Positions 17,244-26,287 are shown, numbered from the stretch's first letter. The stretch is 64,000 nucleotides of DNA from Geobacter sp. FeAm09 (GCF_008330225.1 NZ_CP042466.1:4024001-4088000); one strand, 5' to 3'. The notes: generated from the sequence alone by a model not told the origin. Translations and numbers: made by a program.

Positions 17244-17848
17244 CCACGCAAAAAAGGGTATTCGTCGCCCTGACCGGGGCATCGGGGGCGATCTACGGCA
17301 TCCGCCTGATGGAGGAACTCCTCAAGCGGGGCTTTCTGCTCACCGTGGCGGCCAGCGAGAGCGGGCAACTGGTCTGTCGCGAGGAGACCGGCCTGGATCT
17401 GGGGGGCGCTCCCTCCGCCGCCACGGCGCGGCTCTGCGCCCATCTCGGCGTGAAACTGGGGGTGGAGGTGGTGGCGGCCGACGACCTCCTGGCCTGCGCT
17501 GCCAGCGGTTCCGCCGCGCCGGCGGCAATGGCCGTGGCGCCGTGCAGCATGGGCACCCTGGCGCGCATCGCCCACGGCACCTCCGGCAACCTGATCGAGC
17601 GGGCGGCGGATGTGATGCTCAAGGAGCGCCGCCCCCTGCTGCTGGTCCCGCGGGAGACGCCGCTCTCGGAGATCCATCTGGAAAACATGCTCAAGCTTGC
17701 CCGTGCCGGGGTCCGCATCATCCCGGCCATGCCGGCCTTTTACCACCGGCCGGCAACCATCGACGACCTGGTGAACTTCGTGGTGGGCAAGGTCCTGGAC
17801 CAGTTGGACATCCCCAACGACCTCTTCAAACGCTGGGGCGATCGCTGA
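17240..17848 (+). CDS. ubiX: UbiX-family flavin prenyltransferase
   Basis: A 202-aa flavoprotein that makes prenyl-FMN, the cofactor for UbiD. The N-terminal FVALTGASGAIYGIRLMEEL binds FMN. AVAPCSMGTLARIAHG and NLIERAADVMLKERRPLLLV are the usual central signatures, and LVPRETPLSEIHLENM is the phosphate-binding region. The length is normal. It overlaps the upstream ubiA by four bases and is followed after 10 bp by a glycosyltransferase-like gene, so all four genes probably form one transcript. Together with ubiD upstream the set forms a complete cofactor-plus-decarboxylase pair. Confidence 0.92.
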   Translation: MTTQKRVFVALTGASGAIYGIRLMEELLKRGFLLTVAASESGQLVCREETGLDLGGAPSAATARLCAHLGVKLGVEVVAADDLLACAASGSAAPAAMAVAPCSMGTLARIAHGTSGNLIERAADVMLKERRPLLLVPRETPLSEIHLENMLKLARAGVRIIPAMPAFYHRPATIDDLVNFVVGKVLDQLDIPNDLFKRWGDR

Positions 17849-17858
17849 CGCCCGCACC

Positions 17859-19124
17859 ATGCCCCACCCGCCTCCACCCATCGCCGCCTACCTGCGCAGC
17901 CGTGCCGTTGCCGCTCCCTGGCAGATCCAAGGCCTGCCCGCCGGGCCGTTTACGGGCGCCGTGGTCATCCCCAGCCTGGCGGAGTGCCGCAACCTCCCCC
18001 TGACGCTCCACTCCCTGGCCGCCAATCCGCCCGAGGTCCGCGCCCGTTTCCTGCTCCTGGTGGTGGTCAACCAGCGGGGGGACGCCTCCCCCGGGGAACA
18101 GGCCGACAACCGGGCAACCCTGGAGATGTTGCCCGCCTGGAAAGGGGAGTACGGGCTGGAGCATCTGCACTGGGTGGATGCCGCCTCGCCGGGCAGCGAA
18201 CTGCCGCCGAAGCAGGGGGTGGGGCTGGCGCGCAAGATCGGCCTGGATCTGGCCCTGGCGCACCTGGATTTTGCCGGGGGCGATCCGCTTCTGGTCTGCC
18301 TCGACGCCGACACCACCGTCCAGCCCGACTATCTGGCGGCCATAGAAGAACACTTTGCCTGCACGGCAGAGGGGGGAGCGAGCATCCCCTACCGCCATCG
18401 CCCGGCCGGCGACCCGGCAGGCCAGGCGGCCATCGACCGCTACGAGCTGTTCCTGCGGGCCTATGTGCTGGGGTTGCAGCAGGCCGGTTCGCCCTATGCC
18501 TTCCCCACCGTGGGGAGCGCCATGGCCTGTCGGGCCTCGGCCTACGCCGCCAGCGGGGGGATGAACCGCCGTCTGGCCGGCGAGGACTTCTACTTCCTCC
18601 AGCAGGTGCACAAGGTGGCCGGGGTAGCCTCCCTCACAGGCACCGTCGTCCACCCGTCGCCCCGTGCTTCCCACCGGGTTCCCTTCGGCACCGGCCGGGC
18701 GGTGGGGGATATGCTCGCGTCCGGGGAGGGGCGGCTGCTCTTCTATCAGCCGGTGCTGTTCCGGATCCTGGGGGAGTGGCTGGCGTGCGTGGCGGGGCAT
18801 GGGGGTGCCGACGGTGCCGGGCTGCTGGACCGCGCAGGCGCCATTTCGCCCCACCTGCGGGAATTCCTGGGACAGGCCGGTTTCGGTGCGGCCTGGGACA
18901 ACCTGCTGCGGCACAACCCCGGCGAGGGGCGCCTGATGACCGCCTTTCACGGCTGGTTCGACGCCTTCCGCACCATGCGCCTGCTGCATCACTTAAGCGA
19001 CAACGGCTGGCCCCGCGTCCCGCCGGAAGAGGCCGTGGGGCCGCTGCTGGAACGGGCCGGGTCCGAGGGTGCCCCTGATGTGGGAGGGCTGCTGGAGCGG
19101 CTGAGGGGACTCCAGGGGGTGTGA
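17859..19124 (+). CDS. Glycosyltransferase family 2-like protein
   Basis: A 421-aa protein that I read as a GT-A fold transferase: a nucleotide-sugar strand GAVVIPSLAECRNLPLTLHS near residue 33, then LLVCLDADTTVQPDYLAAIE with the metal-binding DAD motif near residue 148, and AGEDFYFLQQVHK near residue 240 in the acceptor region. No membrane segment is apparent. The donor and acceptor are unknown. It starts 10 bp after ubiX; a role linked to quinones is not implied. Its natural terminator may be the hairpin at 19204-19238, which belongs to the inserted cassette downstream. Confidence 0.72.
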   Translation: MPHPPPPIAAYLRSRAVAAPWQIQGLPAGPFTGAVVIPSLAECRNLPLTLHSLAANPPEVRARFLLLVVVNQRGDASPGEQADNRATLEMLPAWKGEYGLEHLHWVDAASPGSELPPKQGVGLARKIGLDLALAHLDFAGGDPLLVCLDADTTVQPDYLAAIEEHFACTAEGGASIPYRHRPAGDPAGQAAIDRYELFLRAYVLGLQQAGSPYAFPTVGSAMACRASAYAASGGMNRRLAGEDFYFLQQVHKVAGVASLTGTVVHPSPRASHRVPFGTGRAVGDMLASGEGRLLFYQPVLFRILGEWLACVAGHGGADGAGLLDRAGAISPHLREFLGQAGFGAAWDNLLRHNPGEGRLMTAFHGWFDAFRTMRLLHHLSDNGWPRVPPEEAVGPLLERAGSEGAPDVGGLLERLRGLQGV

Positions 19125-19158
19125 AAAGCATACGGGAAGATAAACAAAGGGCGCACCG

Positions 19159-19166
19159 TCTGTTGG
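19159..19166. repeat. Left target-site duplication of the cassette
   Basis: TCTGTTGG immediately outside the left inverted repeat; identical to 19634-19641. Confidence 0.75.
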
Positions 19167-19203
19167 CCAAGCCGGTCGGTTAAGGTGTTGAAAGTTGAAA
19201 TGC

Positions 19204-19238
19204 AAAAGGTCTTCTGGCAAACGCTGGAAGACCTTTTT
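19204..19238. terminator. Bidirectional rho-independent terminator inside the cassette
   Basis: AAAAGGTCTTC ... GAAGACCTTTTT: an 11-bp stem with a 12-nt loop, T run on the plus strand and four Ts on the minus strand. It can stop the passenger gene (minus strand) and the ubi-glycosyltransferase transcript (plus strand). Confidence 0.8.
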
Positions 19239-19262
19239 GTTGTGTACAAATCTCATAGAAAT

Positions 19263-19592
19263 TCATGTTGTTTTATTAGACTTTTGCGATTTCTTCGCCA
19301 AATACCAGACCAAGAGGAGTATCGGCGCGCAAAGAACTAGAGCGGGGAGACGAAGAGACTGAGTTGTAGCTAAATTCCCATCAAGCAACATATCCAATAA
19401 AGATGGGTAATAGCGGTTTATCAGGGAGTAGTTCCCGACCATGATCGCAATGACAAAAGGAGCAAATAGCAGCGAGAGTAGGCTCAAGGGCCAATGCCAG
19501 CGCGATTCCTTTGTGTTCCGCCAGACGATTCCTGCAACCGGCAGACTTAGGATGAGCAGAAATGTAAAGGTGAAGGCGAAGAATACAAACAT
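19263..19592 (-). CDS. Passenger membrane protein of the mobile cassette, unknown function
   Basis: A 109-aa protein with three predicted membrane segments (about residues 2-24 MFVFFAFTFTFLLILSLPVAG, 36-53, and 80-98) and a basic, Lys/Ser-rich C-terminus. I recognise no family. The start at 19592 is chosen because AAGGAG (minus strand, 19601-19606) is 8 bp away, whereas the earlier ATG at 19598 leaves only 2 bp. The gene fills most of a 467-bp unit bounded by perfect inverted repeats and an 8-bp duplication, so it is cargo of a mobile element. Its base composition is poorer in G+C than its neighbours, which fits transfer from another source. Confidence 0.65.
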   Translation of the reverse strand: MFVFFAFTFTFLLILSLPVAGIVWRNTKESRWHWPLSLLSLLFAPFVIAIMVGNYSLINRYYPSLLDMLLDGNLATTQSLRLPALVLCAPILLLVWYLAKKSQKSNKTT

Positions 19593-19633
19593 GCGCATTG
19601 CTCCTTTATCAATACCTTAACCGACCGGCTTGG

Positions 19634-19641
19634 TCTGTTGG
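19634..19641. repeat. Right target-site duplication of the cassette
   Basis: TCTGTTGG immediately outside the right inverted repeat; identical to 19159-19166. Confidence 0.75.
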
Positions 19642-19682
19642 CGGTAAGCCCTTTTGTCCCTCCATGTCGCACAAGTTGCGCG

Positions 19683-20876
19683 TCAGCTCTTCTGCAATAC
19701 CGCCTCGGCAACGGCCCGGCCCAGGGCCCGGCACTGTTCCAGGGCCTCCGCCTTGGGGTTGAAAGGGGTGCGGACCGATTCGCCCACCAGTTTGAAACCG
19801 ATCCCCTTCAACCGCTCCTCGGCCATCTTGCACGCCTCGCCGCTCCAGCCGTAGCTGCCGAACACCGCCGCCAGGCTGCTCTTGAGCTTGACGGTGCTGA
19901 GGTAGGCTAAAACGTCCCACATGGGCTTGGGGATGTCGCGGTTGATGGTGGGGATGCCGAAGATGAGGGCTTCGGCCTCTTCCATGATGTTGCGCACCTC
20001 GTCGGCGCCCAAATGGCTGATGTGGTAACTGATGACCTCCACGCCGTCGGCCTTGGCGCCGTCGGCCACCGCCGTGGCCATCTTTTCCGTGTTGCCGTGG
20101 GGCGACAGGTAGAGGATGAAGATCTTTTTCACCAGGGTCGTCGGCTTGCTCCAGCTCTCGAACTGCTCGATGGCCTTCCAGGGGTCCTGTCTGATGATCG
20201 GGCCGTGGCTGGGGCAGATCATGTCGATCACGTCGTGGCGGATCTTTTCCACCGCGGAGAGCACCTTGTCCTTGAAGGGGCGCATGAGGCAGTCGTAGTA
20301 GAAGCGGCGGGCCGAGGTGATGTCCTCTATCTCGTCGTTGAAAAGGTGCCCCGGGCTGCAGTAATGGGAGCCGAAGGCGTCGCAGGTGAAGAGGATGTTG
20401 TCCCCCTCCAGGCGGGTGAACATGGTGTCGGGCCAGTGCAGAAACGGGGCCATGATGAAGCGCAGCTTGCGGCCCCCCAGATCGATGGTGTCGCCGTCCT
20501 TGACGACCTGGGAGGTGAACGGTTTGTGTATCAGGTTGCCGAGGAAGGTCTTGGCGGCGGTGGTGGACACCACCGTGGCCTGGGGGCAGTGCTCCAGCAG
20601 GTAGGCGACCGACCCGGAGTGGTCGGGCTCGGCGTGGTTGACGATGATGTAGTCGATACTCTTCGGATCGACCAGCGATTTGATCTTGTCCATGAACTCA
20701 TCGGCCCGTTTGCCTTTGACCGTGTCGATGATGGCGACCTTCTCGCTCCCCTTGATCAGGTAGGAATTATAGGTGGTGCCGTGTTCGGTGGGGAAGAGGT
20801 CGTCAAAGAGGCGCAGGTCCGGGTCTTCCGATCCGATCCAGTAAAGTCCCGGTTTTATTTCAACAGTTCCCAGCAT
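19683..20876 (-). CDS. fprA: Flavodiiron protein (A-type flavoprotein, oxygen/NO reductase)
   Basis: A 397-aa cytosolic protein that reduces O2 to water or NO to N2O. The N-terminal beta-lactamase-like domain carries the diiron ligand motif His81-x-Glu83-x-Asp85-His86 (NHAEPDHSG), with a later His in MAPFLHWPDTMF, an Asp in FTCDAFGSH and a His in CPSHGPIIR. The C-terminal flavodoxin domain starts near FILYLSPHGNTEKMA (FMN phosphate loop) and includes FGSYGWSGEA. No rubredoxin or flavin-reductase fusion is present. AAAGGAGAA precedes the ATG. It is an oxidative-stress gene expected in an anaerobe, with its own promoter at 20963-20991. Confidence 0.95.
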   Translation of the reverse strand: MLGTVEIKPGLYWIGSEDPDLRLFDDLFPTEHGTTYNSYLIKGSEKVAIIDTVKGKRADEFMDKIKSLVDPKSIDYIIVNHAEPDHSGSVAYLLEHCPQATVVSTTAAKTFLGNLIHKPFTSQVVKDGDTIDLGGRKLRFIMAPFLHWPDTMFTRLEGDNILFTCDAFGSHYCSPGHLFNDEIEDITSARRFYYDCLMRPFKDKVLSAVEKIRHDVIDMICPSHGPIIRQDPWKAIEQFESWSKPTTLVKKIFILYLSPHGNTEKMATAVADGAKADGVEVISYHISHLGADEVRNIMEEAEALIFGIPTINRDIPKPMWDVLAYLSTVKLKSSLAAVFGSYGWSGEACKMAEERLKGIGFKLVGESVRTPFNPKAEALEQCRALGRAVAEAVLQKS

Positions 20877-20962
20877 GGCGGCAGTTCTCCTTTTCGTCGT
20901 TTCTTGCAGTGAACCACGACGGCGCTGTCGTAAATCCCCGTTCTTGACAAATTTTGTCCTTT

Positions 20963-20991
20963 ATTATACCAGACCATTTCCCCATGGACAA
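20963..20991 (-). promoter_or_regulatory. Sigma-70-type promoter of fprA
   Basis: On the minus strand: TTGTCC (20986-20991), a 17-bp spacer, and a perfect TATAAT (20963-20968), about 85 bp upstream of the fprA start. Inferred from sequence. Confidence 0.5.
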
Positions 20992-21047
20992 GATATATCA
21001 GAAGAAGGAGGTTGTGCCGGGGCCCCTGATCTGCTACAAATTCAGCC

Positions 21048-21662
21048 ATGAGCCAGATTGTTCGGACAAGGATCGATGCCCTGCGGCCGCTTCTCCGGGA
21101 CGCGGACCCGGAGGTGCGCGCCGCCGTTGCCACGGCGATCGAGCGGCTGGAGGCCACCGGCGGCATCGACGAGATCCTCCACGCGCTGAAAACCGGGAAT
21201 ACGGGCGCGCGGGTCGCCGCCATCCATGCCCTGGGCGAGATCGGCGGCGACCGGGCGGTCGCCCCGCTGGTCTACTGCGCCGGCCGGCCGGAGGCCGACA
21301 TTCGCTCCGCAGCGGTGGAGGCGCTCGGCCGGCTGGCCGTCCCTTCCACGCTGCCGGTGCTGCTGGAGCGTCTCGATGATGAGAATACCGCCATCCGGGG
21401 GCGGGCGATAGGGGCCTTGGCCGCTTTCCCCCCCTCGCAGCTTCTGTACGAACGGCTGCGGCCGTTTCTGGCGGCGGCGGACGGGACTCTGGAGGCCGAA
21501 GCCGCCCTGGCCCTGGCCCGGCTCAAGGATCTTTCCTCCGAGGGGCGCATCACGACGCTTCTGGCCTCGCCCCACGCCGCCACCCGCCAGGCTGCCGCTA
21601 CGGCCCTGAGCCTGCTCCCGCTGGAGTTTCAATTTCTCCCGGCATCGAACGGCGAAAAGTAA
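21048..21662 (+). CDS. HEAT-repeat protein
   Basis: A 204-aa all-helical protein built from about six HEAT/PBS-lyase-like repeats of roughly 30 residues, for example DADPEVRAAVATAIERLEAT, TGARVAAIHALGEIGGD and PEADIRSAAVEALGRLAV. Such repeats form a protein-protein scaffold; no enzyme motif or signal peptide is present. It converges on an HD-GYP gene whose upstream partner also contains HEAT repeats, so the three may act in one signalling assembly (inference). The start has no strong ribosome site. Confidence 0.72.
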   Translation: MSQIVRTRIDALRPLLRDADPEVRAAVATAIERLEATGGIDEILHALKTGNTGARVAAIHALGEIGGDRAVAPLVYCAGRPEADIRSAAVEALGRLAVPSTLPVLLERLDDENTAIRGRAIGALAAFPPSQLLYERLRPFLAAADGTLEAEAALALARLKDLSSEGRITTLLASPHAATRQAAATALSLLPLEFQFLPASNGEK

Positions 21663-21695
21663 CGGCTACCCGCCGCTGCGCGGGACGCTGGGCCG

Positions 21696-23090
21696 TCAGT
21701 AATGCCGGGAGTTGATCAGGCTCCCCACGTCGATGTTCTTCAGGAGCGGATCCACCACCGCCACAATCCTGGCATAGCTTGTTCCGTCCCGTTCCGCCAG
21801 CTTCTGTTCCCGGGGCGCGGGGAGGCGGGCGCCGTCCGCTGTCAGCACGATCCTGACCACCGGCGCCTCTTCGTCCAGCGGGTTGGGGCGGTGGACGAGG
21901 GCCACCTCGTTGGTGTCCAGGCGCACCAGCGTTCCCACCGGGTATCTGCCCATCATCCCCACGAAGCGGGTCACCAGGTCGCCGTCCAGGATGGTCCCCA
22001 TCAGTTTCTGCATCACCCCCAGGGCGGCCCGCGGGGTGACGGGATGCTGGTAGACCCGCAGGGTGGTGATGGCGTCGTAGGTGTCGGCGATGGCGATGAT
22101 GTCGATCATCCGGTCGTAGTCGAAGCCGCGGGCCCATTCGGGATACCCGCTGCGGTTGTAGTGCAGGTGGTGCCCCAGGACGGCCTGGCCGACCCGGGGA
22201 CCGAGCCCTTCCATCTCGCGGATGATCTTGGCCCCCAGTTCCGAGTGGCGCTGCATCTCCCGGAACTCCGCACCGGACAATTTGCCCGGCTTGTTGACGA
22301 TCTCCTTGGGAATCATGGTCTTGCCGATGTCGTGCAGCTGCCCGGCAATGCCGACCTCCCTGACGCCGTCCGCGTCCATGCCGAGGGCGGCCCCCAGGGA
22401 CATGGCCAGCACCCCCACGTTGACGCAGTGGTTGAAGGTGTAGTTGTCGTAGTCCTTGATCATGGCGAGTCCCAGGAGGGTGGAGGGATCGCGCAGGGTG
22501 ATGCCGGCCAGCCGCTGTACCGCGCCGATCACCGGGGCGCTGCTGGGGATCCGTCCCTGCTCGATGTCGCGGCAGACGCCCCGGATGGCACCCAGGGCCT
22601 GGCCGTAGGTGGCCAGGGCGTAGCCTTCACCCATCTCGTCGTCCCCCTCCTCCGGCTGATCGGGCAGGGGGGCGTCCTTCCGGCGCGCCACCAGGATGTG
22701 GCGTATCTGCTGCCGCTCCATCCGGGCGCGGAGTTCGTCGGGTCCGTCCGTGGTGCCGGAGAGGAGGCGCACGAACTCCTGAAGCTCGTCAAAGGTCAGT
22801 CCGCTCTCCATGACGATCCGGTCGATCCCCTTTTCCATCATCCGGTTGGTCAGATCGGCAACAGCGGTGGAGGGTGTGATGAAGAGATGCTCCCCGAAGA
22901 ACATGAGGCCATCCACAGTCCCCCAGGTGATGTGGCCGTTCTGGGCCAGAGCGGCGCCGAAAAGCCGGTCCAGCTCAAGCAGGGGCTGGCGGATGGCGGG
23001 ATGGGAGGGGGGGTAGAAGGCCATGCCCTTGACCGCGCCGGAGAAGAGGGTGATCATCCGCAGGGCGAGTTGTTTGTCCACCTCCCCCAT
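21696..23090 (-). CDS. HD-GYP domain protein (probable c-di-GMP phosphodiesterase) with novel N-terminal domain
   Basis: A 464-aa cytosolic protein. The C-terminal half is an HD-GYP domain: NHCVNVGVLAMSLGAALGM, then AGQLHDIGKTMIPKEIVNKP with the HD pair, RHSELGAKII, and GHHLHYNRSGYPEW. The usual HHE..DG.GYP is degraded to HHLHYNRSGYP, so activity should not be assumed. The N-terminal about 110 residues (GMAFYPPSHPAIRQPLLELD ... DELQEFVRLLS) resemble the start of the HEAT protein encoded just upstream. The start at 23090 is 2 bp after the preceding stop, so translation is probably coupled. Confidence 0.82.
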   Translation of the reverse strand: MGEVDKQLALRMITLFSGAVKGMAFYPPSHPAIRQPLLELDRLFGAALAQNGHITWGTVDGLMFFGEHLFITPSTAVADLTNRMMEKGIDRIVMESGLTFDELQEFVRLLSGTTDGPDELRARMERQQIRHILVARRKDAPLPDQPEEGDDEMGEGYALATYGQALGAIRGVCRDIEQGRIPSSAPVIGAVQRLAGITLRDPSTLLGLAMIKDYDNYTFNHCVNVGVLAMSLGAALGMDADGVREVGIAGQLHDIGKTMIPKEIVNKPGKLSGAEFREMQRHSELGAKIIREMEGLGPRVGQAVLGHHLHYNRSGYPEWARGFDYDRMIDIIAIADTYDAITTLRVYQHPVTPRAALGVMQKLMGTILDGDLVTRFVGMMGRYPVGTLVRLDTNEVALVHRPNPLDEEAPVVRIVLTADGARLPAPREQKLAERDGTSYARIVAVVDPLLKNIDVGSLINSRHY

Positions 23091-23092
23091 GG

Positions 23093-24682
23093 TCACTCCT
23101 TTGCCCGCTCGATGGCGCCGAGGGCTTCGGTGCAGGCACGGGCCAGCTCGCCCGAGCCGCGCGCCTTCTTTCTCAGGGCCGGCAGGGCGCGGCTGTCGTC
23201 CAGTTTGGCCAGACAGCCGGCGATGCCGATCTTGAACTGGGTCCAGCGGCTGCGCGCGAACAGGTGCCTGCTTTCGAGGAGCCGTACGAGGCGCGGGGTT
23301 GCCTGCTGGTCGCCGATCATGGCGATTGCCGCCAGGGCGTCGCATTTCAGGGCGAGGTTTTGCAGGAACCGGTCATCGGCGCAGACGATCTGCAAGAGCA
23401 CGGCAAGGGCCTTGCGGCTCTTCATGCCGCCGAGGGAGGCGATCGCCTGGGGCCACAGCGCCGAGTCGGCGCTGCGCAGAATGTCGATGACGGCCGTCTC
23501 CGCCTGGGGACCGCCGATTTTCGCCAGGCTGCGGATCGCCTCCTTGGCGACCCTGCCGTCAGGGTTCCGCAGGCATTTCTCCAGTTCGGGGACCGCCTCC
23601 CGGCTGCCCATGTCCCCGAGGATGGCGGCCAGGTTTCTGGCCACATACCAGCGCTTGTCGTTCAGCATGGCCAGGATGGGGGCAACGGCGGACTCTCCCA
23701 GGCGTCCCAGCAGTTGGATCAGCTTTTTGCGCACGGCCGGGGTATCGGCCAGGGCCATCTTCTCCACGGCGTGCTGGATTGCAGCCTCGCCGCCGGCCAC
23801 CATAACGGCCAGGCCACCCCGGGGAGAAATTCCGTTGGCCGTGCCCAGGCTCTCCAGAACGAATTCGAGGAACTCCTCCCGCGCGGCAAGCTGCTCAAGT
23901 CCGAAGCGGGCAACCCCCATGATCTTTTTCCCGCGTCCCGGATCGCCCATATGCTGGGCGAGGATCTCCGCCAGGGGGAGTACGGGCGCCAGCTCGCGGC
24001 GGGCCATGAGCGCCTCGCAGCAGGCAATGCCCTGACGGGCGAGCATGGGGTAGATGTCTTCGTCAACGGTCGTGCTCAGGCGGCTCAGGAGGGCGTACAG
24101 GGCCTGCTCCGGGTCGGCGTCTTCGGGGGCGGTGGGCGAAAGTTCCTGGGCGGCCGGGTGCTCCCAGCCGCCCCTTTCGATCTCGTCGAGCCCCGGCGGA
24201 ACCACCCCCCGGGACTCGACTTCGCGACGTTTGCCCCTGATGGCCGCGAGGTCGAATTCGTTGGCCCAGATGGTGCGGATGCCGTGGTCGCCCATGACCC
24301 TTGCCAGGCCGCCTGCCTGCTGGATGGCGTCGGGTGACGCGGAGACGATCCTGATGAAGCCCAGGAGATCTTCCTGGAAGAGGTCGCGGAGAAAGGTGAT
24401 TTTTTGCGCCCGCCGGGCAAAGAGCTCGAAGGAGAGGGCAGCGGTCATGCGCATGCCGTCCTGAAGCGGCTCACCGTTCGGCAGGCTGAATCCGCCGCGC
24501 CCGCACACAAGGGACAGATCGCTGCCGTCCAGCGCCCGCTGGAGGGAGAGGTACGCCTGGAGGATACTGTTCTTGCGGCTGGGGTGCCCTTTGGGGTAGA
24601 ACTGCCATGCACGCAACGCCCGGCTGACGTTGCCCAGGGCCTCCAGAACGGCGGGGGGCGATGAAGGAGTGGTGACCTGCAT
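23093..24682 (-). CDS. HEAT-repeat protein sharing an N-terminal domain with its HD-GYP neighbour
   Basis: A 529-aa protein. Residues about 10-115 (AWQFYPKGHPSRKNSILQAY ... QEDLLGFIRIVS) match in spacing and key residues (FYP..HP, then a Phe-rich helix pair) the N-terminal domain of the downstream HD-GYP protein. A middle linker follows, then HEAT repeats (KKLIQLLGRLGESAVAPILA, LAAILGDMGSREAVPELEKC, AIRSLAKIGGPQAETAVIDI). The ATG at 24682 is preferred because AAGGAA is 6 bp upstream; another ATG is at 24718. It probably forms a two-gene operon with the HD-GYP gene, acting as scaffold or sensor. Function unknown. Confidence 0.75.
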   Translation of the reverse strand: MQVTTPSSPPAVLEALGNVSRALRAWQFYPKGHPSRKNSILQAYLSLQRALDGSDLSLVCGRGGFSLPNGEPLQDGMRMTAALSFELFARRAQKITFLRDLFQEDLLGFIRIVSASPDAIQQAGGLARVMGDHGIRTIWANEFDLAAIRGKRREVESRGVVPPGLDEIERGGWEHPAAQELSPTAPEDADPEQALYALLSRLSTTVDEDIYPMLARQGIACCEALMARRELAPVLPLAEILAQHMGDPGRGKKIMGVARFGLEQLAAREEFLEFVLESLGTANGISPRGGLAVMVAGGEAAIQHAVEKMALADTPAVRKKLIQLLGRLGESAVAPILAMLNDKRWYVARNLAAILGDMGSREAVPELEKCLRNPDGRVAKEAIRSLAKIGGPQAETAVIDILRSADSALWPQAIASLGGMKSRKALAVLLQIVCADDRFLQNLALKCDALAAIAMIGDQQATPRLVRLLESRHLFARSRWTQFKIGIAGCLAKLDDSRALPALRKKARGSGELARACTEALGAIERAKE

Positions 24683-24846
24683 GTGCGCTTCCTTGTGGAA
24701 TGCCGGAGTGATGTGCAATACTATACGGATTATGGCGGGTTTTTGTCAAATCCAATGCGGGCGGCGGCTGCGCCGGTCATGTCGGGAACCGGGCCGCGCG
24801 GTCGGCTCCTTGCCCGGCGGCCGCATCGGACATAGAGAGGTGAAGC

Positions 24847-26195
24847 ATGAAGCATAAAACCGTTTTTGCCTGCCAGAAGTGCGGCTGCCAATCACCGAAA
24901 TGGTTGGGGAAATGCCCCGATTGCGGCGCCTGGAACAGCATGGCCGAAGAGGCGGCCGCCAAACCGGCCCCCGGCCTGCCGGCGGGCGGGGCCTCCCGCC
25001 CGGTACCGATCTGTGATGTGCCGTGCCAAGCGGAGACGCGCATCAGCTGCGGCATCGTCGAACTGGACCGGGTACTGGGGGGGGGATCGTACCCGGTTCC
25101 CTGGTGCTGATCGGCGGTGACCCCGGCATCGGCAAGTCAACCCTGCTGCTCCAGGCCATGAACAATCTGGCTGCGGGCGGCGGACCGGTGCTGTATGTGT
25201 CCGGCGAGGAGTCCGCCTCCCAGACCCGCTTGCGGGGGGAGCGGCTGGGGGCCTCCCACAAGGGGCTGCTGGTCCTGGCGGAAAATTCGCTGGAGGCCAT
25301 CGTCGCCCAGGCCGCAGCCCTCAAGCCGCAGGCGCTGGTGGTGGACTCCATCCAGACGGTCTGGACCTCCTCGCTGGAGTCCGCCCCCGGCAGCGTCAGC
25401 CAGGTCAGGGAGTCGGCCGGCAAACTGATGCTCCTGGCCAAGGGGCACAACATCCCGGCTTTTCTGGTGGGGCACGTCACCAAGGACGGCGCCATCGCCG
25501 GGCCGCGGGTGCTCGAACACATGGTGGATACGGTGCTGTACTTCGAGGGGGACGGCAGCCATCCTTTCCGCATCCTGCGGGCGGTCAAGAACCGTTTCGG
25601 CTCCACCAACGAGATCGGTGTGTTCGAGATGAAGCAGGAGGGGCTGCGCTGTGTGGACAACCCTTCGGAACTCTTCCTTGCCGAGCGGCCCCTCGGGGTC
25701 GCCGGCTCCGTGGTCACCACCTCCCTCGAAGGGAGCCGGCCGCTGCTGGTGGAACTCCAGGCGCTGGTGAGCCAGTCGTCCTACGGCGTCCCCCGCCGCA
25801 CCACCATCGGGGTGGACCACAACCGCCTGGCGCTGTTGGTGGCGGTACTGGAAAAAAAGGTCGGGCTGCACCTGGCCGGGCAGGACATCTTTCTCAACGC
25901 CGCCGGGGGGGTACGGCTCAACGAACCGGCAGCCGACCTGGCCATGATCATGGCGGTGGCCTCCAGCCACCTGGACAAGGTGATCGCCCCCCAGACCGTC
26001 ATCCTGGGCGAGGTGGGGCTGGCCGGGGAGGTGCGGGCCGTGACCCAGCCGGAGCAGCGTATTGCCGAAGCGGAAAAGCTCGGCTTCCAGACCGCCATCC
26101 TGCCTGCCGGCAACCTGAAAAGGCTCAAGAAGGGAAAGATCAAGCTCGTGGGGGTTTCCTCGGTTGATGAGGCCATGAACCACGTTCTGGAATAG
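24847..26195 (+). pseudogene. radA: radA, DNA repair ATPase, interrupted by a one-base frameshift
   Basis: RadA/Sms, a RecA-like helicase for recombination intermediates, about 449 aa when repaired. The N-terminal zinc finger has Cys9, Cys12, Cys26 and Cys29 (CQKCG ... CPDCG). After the break come Walker A (GGDPGIGKSTLLLQA), Walker B (ALVVDSIQTVW), the RadA-specific KNRFGSTNEIGVFEM and a C-terminal Lon-like domain. The break is at the G run 25077-25085, nine Gs where ten would give RVLGGGIVPGSLVLIGGDPG. All motifs on both sides are intact, so a homopolymer indel in the assembly is more likely than inactivation. Confidence 0.9.
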
Positions 26196-26287
26196 CGCCC
26201 GGCCCGGCCCGCAGCCATTTTTTTCTGGACTTGGACTACGGTAACCTATAAAATCTGTACATTTATATGAATTCAGGAGCAGAGGCC

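Larger units (their letters stand above)
19167..19633. mobile_element. Mobile insertion cassette: TIRs, 8-bp target duplication, one passenger gene, no transposase
   Basis: CCAAGCCGGTCGGTTAAGGT at 19167-19186 is repeated as an exact inverted copy at 19614-19633. The identical 8-mer TCTGTTGG flanks the unit on both sides (19159-19166 and 19634-19641), as expected for a target-site duplication. The 467-bp unit holds a terminator hairpin and one small membrane-protein gene, and is visibly richer in A/T than its surroundings. It encodes no transposase, so it would need one in trans. Perfect TIRs and duplication imply a recent insertion. The parent insertion-sequence family is not identified; 8-bp duplications occur in several. 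Confidence 0.8.
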
